Shown piece after piece: positions 7,060 to 15,360 of a DNA stretch of 33,990 nucleotides. Numbering within the stretch: the stretch's first letter is position 1; each line of letters begins with the position of its first letter. The notes under the pieces are model-generated. The model did no database searches. It was not told the DNA's origin and saw only the letters and a program-made list of their open reading frames with translations. A program made the translations under genes and the position numbers. Source of the stretch: Bacillota bacterium (GTDB lineage Bacteria; Bacillota; Bacilli; Calditerricolales; Calditerricolaceae); the NCBI GenBank assembly GCA_017577925.1, contig PKQU01000001.1, positions 1-33,990 on the forward strand, read 5' to 3'.

Positions 7060-8241
7060 TTACGGCCGGCCGCCGGCGAAGGGGATGTTGGCCGCCTGCT
7101 GCCATGCGTGGGCGACGGCGATGAGGGCGTCGGCCAGGGCGTCGACGCTCGCTTCCGTCGTGGTTCGGCCCAGGGTGATGCGCAGGCTCTCCCACGCGGC
7201 CTCCCGCGATTGCCCCATGGCCAGGAGCACATAGGAGGGTTCGTGGTTGGCGGCACTGCACGCTGAGCCGCTCGACGTGGCAAAGCCGCGTCGGTCGAGC
7301 TCGAGCATGAGGGCTTGTCCCTCGATCCGGTCGATGCGGATGTTGAGGTGCGTCGGCAGGCATTCGGTGGGGTGGCCATTCACGTGAAAACCGGGGATGG
7401 CCGTTGCCAGGCGCGCGATCAGCCGCTGGCGGAGGGCGGCGAGGCGCCGGCGCTCCGTTTCCTGTTCGGCCAGAGCCAGCTCAACGGCCTTGGCGAAGCC
7501 GACGATGCCGGGCACGTTCTGCGTTGCCGGGCGCAGGGCCCGCTCTTGCTTGCCGCCGTAGACGAGGGGGTCGATGCGCACGCCCTTGCGCACGTACAGG
7601 GCCGCTACACCTTTGGGCCCGCCGAGCTTGTGGGCGTTCACGGTGAGCAGATCGACGCCGAGGGCGTTCACGTTCACGGGGATCTTTCCGAAACTTTGCG
7701 CGGCGTCGCAGTGAAACAGGGCCGACGTCCGGCGAACGGCGGCGGCGATGGCGGCAATCGGCTGGATCGTGCCGACGACGTTGTTGGCGTGCATGACGCT
7801 CACGAGCACTGTTTTCGGTGTCAGGGCGCGTCGCACGTCATCGGGGTCGACGCGGGCGTAGGCGTCGACGGGCACCCACGTGACGCGAAAGCCTTCCGCC
7901 TCCAAGGCCCTGGCCGCTTCGCGCACCGATGGATGTTCCACCGCGCTGACAACGACGTGGTCGCCCTTGCCCAGGCGGCGCATGCGCCGCGCACCGCCGA
8001 GCACGGCGAGGTTGTTCGCTTCCGTGCCGCTGCCGGTGAAGATTAGCTCTCGGGGGCTGGCGCCGATGGCTCCGGCGATGACGGCGCGGGCGCGTTCAAG
8101 GGCTTCCTTGGCCCGGAGACCGAAGTCGTGCAAGCTGCTGGGATTGCCGAAGTGGTCCGCCCAGCAGGCGGCCATCGCCGCGATCACTTCGGGGCGGACG
8201 GGCGTGGTCGCCGCATGGTCGAAATAGCGGGTCAGGTCCAT
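7060..8241 (-). CDS. nifS: Cysteine desulfurase (NifS/IscS family), nad-associated
   Basis: This PLP enzyme takes sulfur from cysteine and passes it on as persulfide. The 393-residue product shows the PLP Lys in NAHKLGGPKG (about residue 205) and the active Cys in SSGSACSAANHEPS (about residue 328) on the loop typical of group I enzymes. It opens with the family start YFDHAATTP. ATG 8241 follows GGAGG by 8 nt. It diverges from nadB, as in B. subtilis, where the nadB-linked NifS is needed to build the [4Fe-4S] cluster of NadA. The same job is the likely one here. The gene shares the 8242-8386 control region with nadB. Confidence 0.93.
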   Translation of the reverse strand: MDLTRYFDHAATTPVRPEVIAAMAACWADHFGNPSSLHDFGLRAKEALERARAVIAGAIGASPRELIFTGSGTEANNLAVLGGARRMRRLGKGDHVVVSAVEHPSVREAARALEAEGFRVTWVPVDAYARVDPDDVRRALTPKTVLVSVMHANNVVGTIQPIAAIAAAVRRTSALFHCDAAQSFGKIPVNVNALGVDLLTVNAHKLGGPKGVAALYVRKGVRIDPLVYGGKQERALRPATQNVPGIVGFAKAVELALAEQETERRRLAALRQRLIARLATAIPGFHVNGHPTECLPTHLNIRIDRIEGQALMLELDRRGFATSSGSACSAANHEPSYVLLAMGQSREAAWESLRITLGRTTTEASVDALADALIAVAHAWQQAANIPFAGGRP

Positions 8242-8305
8242 GAACCGCGCCTCCTTTCCGTGCGATCGGCGTTGTTCGAACCGCGTCTCACTTTAAGTTT
8301 ACACC

Positions 8306-8338
8306 TGTCTTGACAGCATTCAAGACACATCGGATAAT
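8306..8338. promoter_or_regulatory. Divergent nadB/nifS promoter with candidate NiaR operator
   Basis: Plus strand: consensus TTGACA at 8310-8315, a 17-bp spacer and GATAAT at 8333-8338 form a strong nadB promoter. A perfect inverted repeat, TGTCTTGA (8306-8313) and TCAAGACA (8320-8327) around a 6-bp centre, covers the -35 and spacer. Minus strand: TTGAAT with TAAACT gives a weaker overlapping nifS promoter. In B. subtilis these genes are repressed by the niacin-responsive regulator NiaR (YrxA), so I infer this is its operator. The repressor gene is not in the window. Confidence 0.65.
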
Positions 8339-8386
8339 TTGAAATAAGAATTCCGATTTGCCTTGCGCCGCAGGAAGGGATGCCCC

Positions 8387-9955
8387 GTGTACGAACGCAT
8401 CGACGCCGACGTGCTGGTGATCGGTTCGGGCCTGGCCGGACTGGCCGCCGCGCTACTGGCCTCCCGTCATGGACGGGTGGTGTTGGTGACAAAGGGGCGC
8501 CTGGGAGTCGGCAACAGCCGGCTCGCCCAAGGGGGCCTGGCGGCGGCGCTTGCCGAGGACGACAGTCCCGCGTTCCATGCCGCCGACACGCTGCGCGCCG
8601 GGCAGGGACTGTGCGACCCGCAGGCGGTACAGACGCTGGTCGCGCGCGGGCCGGGGGTGGTGCGCCTGCTGGCGGAGCTGGGTGTGCCCTTTGACGTCGA
8701 TGCCCAGGGCAACCTCCTTCTCGGGCGGGAGGGGGCCCATACGCGGCGGCGCATCGTCCATGCAGGGGGCGATGCCACCGGCTGCGCCCTCGTCGATGCG
8801 CTGTGCGTACGGGTGCGCGCCCACGACCGGATCGCCGTGCGCGAAGGCGTCCGGGTTGCCGAGCTCTTGGTGAGCGACGGGGAATGCACCGGTGCCGTGG
8901 CCACGACTGCCGGCGGAGGCGCCCTGCAGCTTACCGCCCGCGCCGTAGTCCTTGCCACGGGCGGATTGGGTCAGCTCTATCGCTACACCACCAATGCCCC
9001 CGTTGCGTTGGGGGAGGGCTACGCCCTGGCGTACCGGGCCGGGGCCGTACTGCGGGACATGGAGTTTGTCCAGTTTCACCCCACCGCGCTGGGCGCCGCC
9101 GCCTCACCGCTGCCCCTCGTTTCCGAGGCGGTGCGCGGGGAAGGGGGCGTGCTCGTCAACAGCTGTGGTGAGCGATTCCTCCGGCGCGTCCATCCGCTTG
9201 GTGAGCTGGCCGCACGGGATGTGGTGGCGCGGGCCATCTACCAGGAACTCCGGGCGGGGCGGAAGGTCTTTCTGGATGCGCGGTACGTCCCGGACCTCGC
9301 GGGGCGGTTTCCTACCGTCGTGGAGTTATGCCGGCGGCACGGCGTCGACCCTTTATCCGAGCCGATCCCGGTCGTTCCGGCGGCGCACTTTTGCATGGGC
9401 GGGGTGCTCACCGACCCGTGCGGCCGGACGACGGTACGGCGCCTGTACGCCGTGGGGGAAGTGGCGTCCAGCGGCTTGCACGGGGCCAATCGCCTCGCCT
9501 CCAATGCGCTGCTCGAAGGCGTGGCCATGGCCGAGCAACTGGCCGAAGCGCTGCCGGAGGCGCTGGATGAACCGGTGCAGAGGGTGGCGCCGCCCCTTCC
9601 CGCCGCTGCCGTCGCCGCCCTGCCCATGCAGCCGGATCCGCGGCTTCTGGCGCACCTCCAAGACCTCATGTGGGCGCACGTGGGGATCGTCCGCGACGAG
9701 GACGGGTTGGCGCGGGCCGAGCGGGCGCTCGCCGCCTGCCTGGAGCGGCTGGATCCGCTCCCGACACCCGACCGCCACCTCGTGACAACGGCCCTGCTCG
9801 TCGCACGCGCGGCCCGCTGGCGGCGGGAAAGCCGCGGGGCCCACTACCGGCAGGATGCGCCGCATCCGGATCCGGCATTTCACATCCACTCGCTCCAAGG
9901 AGGGGCCTATGCATCTGTGGTCGGTACGCCCGCTCATCGCGCAGGCCTTGCGTGA
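8387..9955 (+). CDS. nadB: L-aspartate oxidase (NadB)
   Basis: NadB is an FAD enzyme that oxidises aspartate to iminoaspartate, the first step of de novo NAD synthesis. The 522-residue product starts with the FAD-binding segment VLVIGSGLAGLAAALLASR. It contains the family loops QGGLAAAL and EFVQFHPTAL, and has the active/FAD-site segment HGANRLASNALLEG. GTG 8387 is chosen because AGGAAGG lies about 7 nt upstream and it gives the usual N-terminus (YERIDADVLVIG). The frame extends 8 codons further without a good site. The 3' end overlaps nadC by 47 nt, which suggests translational coupling in a nadB-nadC-nadA operon. Confidence 0.94.
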   Translation: MYERIDADVLVIGSGLAGLAAALLASRHGRVVLVTKGRLGVGNSRLAQGGLAAALAEDDSPAFHAADTLRAGQGLCDPQAVQTLVARGPGVVRLLAELGVPFDVDAQGNLLLGREGAHTRRRIVHAGGDATGCALVDALCVRVRAHDRIAVREGVRVAELLVSDGECTGAVATTAGGGALQLTARAVVLATGGLGQLYRYTTNAPVALGEGYALAYRAGAVLRDMEFVQFHPTALGAAASPLPLVSEAVRGEGGVLVNSCGERFLRRVHPLGELAARDVVARAIYQELRAGRKVFLDARYVPDLAGRFPTVVELCRRHGVDPLSEPIPVVPAAHFCMGGVLTDPCGRTTVRRLYAVGEVASSGLHGANRLASNALLEGVAMAEQLAEALPEALDEPVQRVAPPLPAAAVAALPMQPDPRLLAHLQDLMWAHVGIVRDEDGLARAERALAACLERLDPLPTPDRHLVTTALLVARAARWRRESRGAHYRQDAPHPDPAFHIHSLQGGAYASVVGTPAHRAGLA

Positions 9956-10748
9956 AGACATCGGAACCGGTGACGTGACGACCGAAGCGATCCTCCCGCC
10001 GGGGACGCCCCTTGTCGGGCGGCTCGTGGTCAAGCAGGCGGGACGGATTGCCGGCCTCCCGGTGGCGGAAGAGGTGTTTCGCCTCCTTGACCCGCAGGTG
10101 CGCATGGAACGCCATGTGGACGAGGGAAGCGACGTGGCTGCGGGAACGGTGCTGGCCACCGTGTCCGGGGAAGGCCGGGCCATCCTGTCGGCCGAGCGTG
10201 TCGCCCTCAACCTCCTGCAGCGCCTGTCGGGCATCGCCACGGCGACGCGAGACGTCTGCCGTGCTGTGGCCGATTTCCCCGTGCGCATCGCCGACACGCG
10301 AAAGACGCTGCCGGGACTCCGCGCCCTGGACAAGTACGCCGTGCGGATGGGCGGGGGCATCAACCACCGGTTCGGCCTCTACGATTGCGTCCTAATCAAG
10401 GACAACCACATTGCCGCCGCCGGGTCCCTCTCCCGCGCCGTCGAGGCGGTTCGCCGGCACGTCGGGCATTGGATCAAGGTCGAGGTGGAAGCGGACACCC
10501 TGGAGCAGGTTGACGAGGCCGTGCGGCTCGGCGTTGACCTCATCCTTTTCGACAACATGCCCCCCGACGAGGTGGCGGCGGCGGTGCGCCGCGTGGGGGG
10601 GCGGGCCATCACCGAGGCGTCGGGCGGCATTACGCCGGAGAACGTGCGGGTGTATGCCGCTACGGGGGTAGACGTCCTCTCCCTAGGCTGGCTCACCCAC
10701 TCGGTACGGGCGCTGGACATCAGCCTGGACGTGCAGCCGGGCCGCTGA
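9909..10748 (+). CDS. nadC: Nicotinate-nucleotide pyrophosphorylase, carboxylating (NadC)
   Basis: NadC (quinolinate phosphoribosyltransferase) makes nicotinate mononucleotide from quinolinate and PRPP. The 279-residue product carries the family motifs in order: LREDIGTGDVTTEA, ADTRKTLPGLR, KYAVRMGGGINHR, LIKDNHI, VEVEADTLEQ and LFDNMPP, ending with SGGITPENV and LSLGWLTHS. ATG 9909 follows AAGGAGGGG by 4-5 nt. It lies inside the end of nadB. The gene order B-C-A, with the enzyme of step 3 before that of step 2, is the same as in B. subtilis. Confidence 0.95.
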   Translation: MHLWSVRPLIAQALREDIGTGDVTTEAILPPGTPLVGRLVVKQAGRIAGLPVAEEVFRLLDPQVRMERHVDEGSDVAAGTVLATVSGEGRAILSAERVALNLLQRLSGIATATRDVCRAVADFPVRIADTRKTLPGLRALDKYAVRMGGGINHRFGLYDCVLIKDNHIAAAGSLSRAVEAVRRHVGHWIKVEVEADTLEQVDEAVRLGVDLILFDNMPPDEVAAAVRRVGGRAITEASGGITPENVRVYAATGVDVLSLGWLTHSVRALDISLDVQPGR

Positions 10749-10782
10749 ACGTGTGCCGACACAAGGACAAGGGGGGTTCGCC

Positions 10783-11883
10783 ATGGCCGTTACCGGAAAC
10801 GTGCGCTACCCGACACCGATCGACGAGGCGTACACCGGCCTTTCGTCGGAAGAGCTGGACTGCCGCATTGCCGCGGCCAAGGCGGCGCTGGGAAAGGACC
10901 TCGTCATCCTCGGCCACCACTACCAGCGCGATGACGTGATCGCCTTTGCCGATTATCGCGGCGACTCGCTCAAGCTGGCCCGCATCGCCGCCGAATTGGA
11001 CGCGCGGTACATCGTCTTCTGCGGTGTGCATTTCATGGCCGAGACGGCGGACATCCTCACCGTCGACGAACAGGTCGTCGTGCTTCCGGACTTGAACGCC
11101 GGGTGCTCCATGGCCGACATGGCGGCGATCGAAGACGTGGAGGCGTGCTGGGACCTTCTCACCGAGCGGTTTGGTGATACGATCCTCCCCGTGACGTATG
11201 TCAACTCCACCGCGGCGATCAAGGCTTTCGTCGGTCGGCACGGCGGGTTGACGTGCACCTCGTCCAACGCGGAGAAGGTGTTCGCCTACGCATGGACGCA
11301 AAAGAAACGCATCCTCTTTCTGCCCGACGAGCACCTCGGGCGAAACACGGGGGTGAAGCTCGGCCTGTCCCTGGCGGACATGGCCGTGTACGATCCGCAG
11401 GAGATGGCCCTTGTCCATCCGCACGGCGAAGGCGATGTGCGCCTCATCCTGTGGAAGGGATACTGTTCGGTGCACCAACGGTTTGCGCCGCGCCACGTGC
11501 ACGAGGTGCGGCGACGCTATCCGGGCATCCGCGTTCTCGTCCATCCCGAGTGCAGTTACGAGACGGTGCAGCTGGCCGACGACTACGGCTCGACGGAGTA
11601 CATCATCCGCGCGGTGGAGAAGGCGCCCCCGGGCACGAAATGGGCCATCGGCACGGAGCACAACCTTGTCAACCGCCTGGCCAAGGAGCATCCGGAGCAG
11701 TTCATCCTTTCACTCAACGAGAGGGTTTGCCCGTGCCTGACGATGAACCGGATCGACCGCCCGCACCTGTTGTGGGCGCTGGAGAACCTTGTCAAGGGAA
11801 CGCCGCAAAACGTCATCCACGTCGAGCCGGAGGTAGCCCGGTGGGCCCGGGTGGCCATCGATCGGATGCTGGACTTGGCCTGA
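10783..11883 (+). CDS. nadA: Quinolinate synthase (NadA), [4Fe-4S]
   Basis: NadA condenses iminoaspartate with dihydroxyacetone phosphate to quinolinate. It is the long Bacillus type, 366 residues. The three cluster Cys candidates are in LNAGCSMAD (about residue 108), HPECSYE and NERVCPC. LGHHYQRDD near the N-terminus and TSSNAEK are substrate-loop landmarks. ATG 10783 is chosen since GGGGGG precedes it by 6 nt. An in-frame GTG at 10753 lacks a good site. The gene begins 34 nt after nadC and is the last of the operon. Cluster assembly probably uses the desulfurase at 7060-8241. Confidence 0.94.
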   Translation: MAVTGNVRYPTPIDEAYTGLSSEELDCRIAAAKAALGKDLVILGHHYQRDDVIAFADYRGDSLKLARIAAELDARYIVFCGVHFMAETADILTVDEQVVVLPDLNAGCSMADMAAIEDVEACWDLLTERFGDTILPVTYVNSTAAIKAFVGRHGGLTCTSSNAEKVFAYAWTQKKRILFLPDEHLGRNTGVKLGLSLADMAVYDPQEMALVHPHGEGDVRLILWKGYCSVHQRFAPRHVHEVRRRYPGIRVLVHPECSYETVQLADDYGSTEYIIRAVEKAPPGTKWAIGTEHNLVNRLAKEHPEQFILSLNERVCPCLTMNRIDRPHLLWALENLVKGTPQNVIHVEPEVARWARVAIDRMLDLA

Positions 11884-11951
11884 AACGGTGCGGAGACGGT
11901 GGGCGGATGGAAGATTGCCCGCCGGTGTGCCGTCGCTGTGCGCCCCAATCG

Positions 11952-11988
11952 AAACGGCACCGCAGGGAACGCGGTGCCGTTTGTCTTT
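11952..11988 (+). terminator. Terminator between converging nadA and ilvA
   Basis: A perfect 12-bp stem (AAACGGCACCGC at 11952-11963 with GCGGTGCCGTTT at 11971-11982) has a 7-nt loop and is followed by GTCTTTT. It ends the nad operon. The reverse strand lacks a T-run, but the hairpin lies just past the ilvA stop and may work for both. Confidence 0.8.
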
Positions 11989-12019
11989 TGGTTCACGTTC
12001 GGTCGTGCCGGGTTTCCGG

Positions 12020-13024
12020 TCAGCTTCCCGTGCCGATTGGCGTTTTCGGCGCTGCGGCCAGGGTCGTCAGGCGGCCGAGGTCGACGTTGCCACCGCTGAC
12101 GACGAGCACCACCCGCTGCCCGCGCAGGTAGGCCAGTTGACCGCTGAGCAGGGCGGCGAGGGAGGCCGCGCCCGCCCCTTCGACCAGCAGCTTGGCCCGC
12201 TCGAGGAACAGGCGGATGGCCGCCGCGATGGCCTCTTCCGTCACGAGGACCATGTCGTCAACGTACCGCTGCATGAGGCGAAAGGGGAGCGCCCCCGGGC
12301 GGCGCACGGCCAGCCCGTCGGCCAAGGTGCGCGATGCCGGCACGTCGAGGCGGAGGCCCTTCCGCCACGAGTCGTGGGCCGCCGGCGCGTTTTGGGCCTG
12401 CACGCCGATGATGCGGATGTCCGGCTTGATCGTCTTGGCCGCCACGGCGATGCCGGAGATGAGCCCGCCGCCGCCGACCGGGACGATCAGGGCGTCGGCG
12501 TAGGGCAGCTCTTCGAGGATCTCGAGTCCCACCGTGCCCTGACCGGCGATGACGTAGGGATCGTCGAAGGCGTGGATAAACGTGGCCTTCTCCCGCTCGG
12601 CCATCTCGCAGGCTGCAGCGTAGCTTTCGTCGTAGGATTGGCCGACCAGCACCACCTCGGCACCGTAGCCGCGGGTGGCTTCGATTTTGGCCTGGGGTGC
12701 TCCCACCGGCATGACCACCGTGGCCTGCACCCCAAACCGGAACGCGGCCATGGCCACACCCTGGGCGTGGTTGCCGGCCGAGGCGGTGATGACGCCACGG
12801 GCGCGCTCGTCGGGCGAGAGGCTGGCCACCTTGTTGTAGGCGCCGCGGATCTTGAACGCGCCGGTTTTCTGGAGGTTTTCGAGTTTCAGGTATACCTCGC
12901 AGCCGCTCATCGCGCTGAAGGTGCAGGAATGCTGAAGCGGCGTGCGGTGAACCACCCGCCTTAGCCGCGCTTCCGCTTCGGCGATGTCACGGTACGTAAC
13001 GTCAAAATCCCCATTGCCAACCAC
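12020..13024 (-). CDS. ilvA: Threonine dehydratase, short form without regulatory domain
   Basis: This PLP enzyme deaminates threonine to 2-oxobutanoate, the entry to isoleucine synthesis. The PLP Lys is in KTGAFKIRGAYN. SAGNHAQG is the substrate loop, PVGGGGLISG the phosphate-binding Gly loop, and VVSGGNVD lies near the C-terminus. With about 334 residues it covers only the catalytic domain, whereas the biosynthetic IlvA of B. subtilis (about 420) adds an ACT-like regulatory domain. The start is uncertain: GTG 13024 is the only in-frame start near the expected N-terminus (DVTYRDIAEAEARL) and overlaps the GGAGG rather than following it. The open frame runs on into the T-box, which should not be translated. 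The Ile-type T-box upstream argues for a biosynthetic role despite the catabolic-type length. Confidence 0.88.
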   Translation of the reverse strand: MVGNGDFDVTYRDIAEAEARLRRVVHRTPLQHSCTFSAMSGCEVYLKLENLQKTGAFKIRGAYNKVASLSPDERARGVITASAGNHAQGVAMAAFRFGVQATVVMPVGAPQAKIEATRGYGAEVVLVGQSYDESYAAACEMAEREKATFIHAFDDPYVIAGQGTVGLEILEELPYADALIVPVGGGGLISGIAVAAKTIKPDIRIIGVQAQNAPAAHDSWRKGLRLDVPASRTLADGLAVRRPGALPFRLMQRYVDDMVLVTEEAIAAAIRLFLERAKLLVEGAGAASLAALLSGQLAYLRGQRVVLVVSGGNVDLGRLTTLAAAPKTPIGTGS

Positions 13025-13068
13025 CTCCGCAGAAGGGTAACGGGATCGCGATAGGGAACTGGGCAAAC

Positions 13069-13410
13069 AAAAAACGCCCGTCCCCAAGGGACGGGCGTAA
13101 ACCCGCGGTACCACCCTTTTTCCGCCCGAAACCCCCATTCCGGGCGGCACTCCGGCAGGCACCCTTGCCGCGTGGAAAGATGTTCGGTGGCGGGACCGAT
13201 ACGCGGTTCCGCGAGCCTCTTCCGCTCCGGCAGGGTGCCCGTTCCGATAACGGCGGAATCACCGGGACTCCCTACTGGCCGCGGCGAAGTCGGCGTTCGG
13301 GAGCCGCCTCCGAGGGGATTTTCCGCGACGGGGATCGCCGGCTCGCACCGTCCGCCGGCTCTCTGGAGATACCACCTGACGCGTACTCGTCCTCGTCATC
13401 GGCTGATGGC
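13069..13410 (-). promoter_or_regulatory. T-box leader, probably isoleucine (AUC specifier), upstream of ilvA
   Basis: Read on the minus strand, the leader has the T-box hallmarks in order. GACGAGGACGAGTACG (about 13396-13381) is the Stem I S-turn region; then come AGAGAGCC and GGTGCGAGCC. GCGGAAAATCCCC holds a likely AUC specifier at 13319-13317, followed by GGCTCCCGAACG and CGTTATC. The antiterminator core GGGTGGTACCGCGGG is at 13116-13102. It ends in a terminator with a perfect 10-bp stem (13097-13088 with 13084-13075) and six T (13074-13069). Uncharged tRNA-Ile would favour antitermination into ilvA. The motif is certain. The specifier is read by position and less certain. Confidence 0.9.
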
Positions 13411-13479
13411 GAACTGGATTGGGATGGCCGGCCTCCAGCGATACGCAAGCCGGAGAGGAAACCGGCCATTCTTGCACCG

Positions 13480-14451
13480 TTAGCGCTCTGCCCCGCGCGC
13501 GCCGGGGGTCGTGGTGGCCACGCGCCCATACACCGGCGTCAGCCAGTGGGCGTAGCGTTCGTCGCGCCCGCGGACGGCGGCGAAGAACCGCTCCTGCAGC
13601 GCCCTCGTCATCGGGCCCGGCTTTCCGTTGCCGATGGGCCGGTGGTCCACCTTGGTCACCGGGGCGATTTGCACCCCCGTCCCGCACAGGAACATTTCCT
13701 CGGCCACGTAGAGCTCGGTGCGGTCGATGGGGCGGACCTCCGTCTCAAAGCCGAGGTCGCGGGCCAGCTCCAGCACCATGCCGCGCGTGATCCCTTCGAG
13801 AATGCTGTCCGACACCGGGCTGGTGACGAGCCGCCCGCCGCGCACGAGGAACAGGTTGGCGGAAGAGCCTTCGGCGACGTGGCCTTCCGGGGTCAGCATG
13901 ATCGCCTCGTCAAAGCCGGCGGCACGGGCGTCGTCGGAGGCGAGCGCGGCATTGATGTAGCTGCCGTTGATCTTGGCACGGGCGGGGATGGCATTGTCGT
14001 CGACCCGCCGCCACGGCGACACCCCCATGTGCAGCCCCATCTCCGTGTCAAAGTAGTCGCCCAGCGGCACGCAGTACACGCAGAAGTCGTCGCGGATACC
14101 GGACAGCTTGACGCTGATGAGCGGTTCGGCCTTATAGAGGATCGGCCGGATGTACACGTCGGTGCGGAACGCGTTCGCCCGGAGCAGCTCCACGGTTACC
14201 TCCACCATCTCGTCGACGGAAAGCGGCGGAGTCATCTTCAGAATGTGCGCCGAACGGTGCATGCGTTCGTAATGTTCGCGCAGCTTTAAGACGAACAGTT
14301 CCTCCTGTTCTGCGTTCCAATAGGCGCGAATGCCCTCAAAGCACGCCGTTCCATAGTTGAAGGCGTGGGTGGCGATGCTGATTTTTGCTTCGGAAAAGGG
14401 TACAATGGTTCCCGCGAAGTATGCGTAGCCGGATTGTCCAGTTGCCGTCAT
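13480..14451 (-). CDS. ilvE: Branched-chain amino acid aminotransferase
   Basis: This fold-type IV PLP transaminase makes leucine, isoleucine and valine from their keto acids. The 323-residue product has the PLP Lys in ARAKINGSYINA, the N-terminal motif HAFNYGTACFEGIRAY, EGSSANLFLV, and the C-terminal CGTGVQIAPV phosphate loop. ATG 14451 follows GAGG by a short 2-3 nt gap, with GGGGAG slightly further upstream. It has its own promoter and lies upstream of the T-box and ilvA on the same strand. Either ilvA is co-transcribed and attenuated at the T-box, or it has a further promoter between 13410 and 13480. Confidence 0.93.
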   Translation of the reverse strand: MTATGQSGYAYFAGTIVPFSEAKISIATHAFNYGTACFEGIRAYWNAEQEELFVLKLREHYERMHRSAHILKMTPPLSVDEMVEVTVELLRANAFRTDVYIRPILYKAEPLISVKLSGIRDDFCVYCVPLGDYFDTEMGLHMGVSPWRRVDDNAIPARAKINGSYINAALASDDARAAGFDEAIMLTPEGHVAEGSSANLFLVRGGRLVTSPVSDSILEGITRGMVLELARDLGFETEVRPIDRTELYVAEEMFLCGTGVQIAPVTKVDHRPIGNGKPGPMTRALQERFFAAVRGRDERYAHWLTPVYGRVATTTPGARGAER

Positions 14452-14508
14452 GTTCCTCGCTCCCCTTGCTTCGGATTCCAGCCCATTTTGATCATTGATT
14501 TATTCGTT

Positions 14509-14538
14509 ATTATTTCCGCAATTCGTGCGTACTGTCAA
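14509..14538 (-). promoter_or_regulatory. Sigma-A promoter of ilvE
   Basis: On the minus strand a perfect TTGACA (14538-14533) is followed after 18 bp by AATAAT (14514-14509). The transcript would start about 50 nt before the ilvE ATG. I see no riboswitch in the short leader. Confidence 0.6.
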
Positions 14539-14613
14539 CAGGGCGAACGGATCCCCTGTCCACATTTGGATCACGTTTGGACATGGCTTTGTATCGATGG
14601 AGGTGTGTGCGGA

Positions 14614-15267
14614 ATGATCTTCAGGACTCTTATACGCGGACTGGCAGCGGTGTTATTGGTCGCATGGTTGGCGGGGTGCGTGGCCGATACGGCGTCCACG
14701 ACGATTGTGGCGCGCGTGATCGACGGCGACACGTTGGTACTGGAAAACGGGGAAACGGTTCGGCTGATCGGCGTTGATGCGCCCGAGATCGGCAAAAACG
14801 GGCGCCCGGGGCAGCCTTACAGCGAGCAAGCCAAAGCGTTCGTGCGCCGGCTGGCGGAGGGAAAGGCGGTACGCCTCGAGCGGGACGCGCAGGAGCGCGA
14901 CCGGTACGGCCGGCTCCTCGCGTATGTCTATTTGCCCGATGGCACGATGCTCAACGAGCGCCTGCTAGCCGAAGGGTACGCCTTGAAGATGACGATTCCA
15001 CCCAACGTGCGCTATGCCGAGCGCCTGATGGCCGCCGAGCGTCGCGCGCGGGACGAAGGGCGGGGCCTGTGGCGGACGCGCGACATTGACAAGCCGTACG
15101 TAGACCGCAGGGGGCGCGGGTTGATTAAGGGCAACATCAACGCCCGGGGTGAAAAGGTGTACCATCTGCCGGGCGGCCGTTACTACGACCAGGTGCGGGC
15201 GGAACGGTGGTTCCGCACGGAGCGGGAGGCCCTGGATGCCGGGTTCCGTCCGGCGCGGACGGAGTAA
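14614..15267 (+). CDS. Thermonuclease-family lipoprotein with C-terminal sunset-like domain
   Basis: The product is a predicted surface-anchored nuclease of 217 residues. A signal peptide ends in the lipobox LAGC (Cys22). The staphylococcal-nuclease fold follows, with VIDGDTLVL, RLIGVDAPE (the catalytic Arg, Asp and Glu positions) and DRYGRLLAYVY (the second catalytic Arg), ending with ERRARDEGRGLW. Residues ~170-217 form an extra module, IKGNINARGEKVYHLPGGRYYD, seen after many Firmicutes thermonucleases (often called sunset domain) and of unsettled function. ATG 14614 follows GGAGGT by about 10 nt. Processing of environmental DNA is a plausible role given the comG operon nearby, but that link is inference. 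Confidence 0.87.
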   Translation: MIFRTLIRGLAAVLLVAWLAGCVADTASTTIVARVIDGDTLVLENGETVRLIGVDAPEIGKNGRPGQPYSEQAKAFVRRLAEGKAVRLERDAQERDRYGRLLAYVYLPDGTMLNERLLAEGYALKMTIPPNVRYAERLMAAERRARDEGRGLWRTRDIDKPYVDRRGRGLIKGNINARGEKVYHLPGGRYYDQVRAERWFRTEREALDAGFRPARTE

Positions 15268-15360
15268 CCGCGGGCGGTGGTGGGCAACCGGCGAGGAATA
15301 GGCAGCCGGGTGGCCGTTTAAACTGAGGGGGGAAGAAATGGGAGAAGGGAGGGCCCCCGC

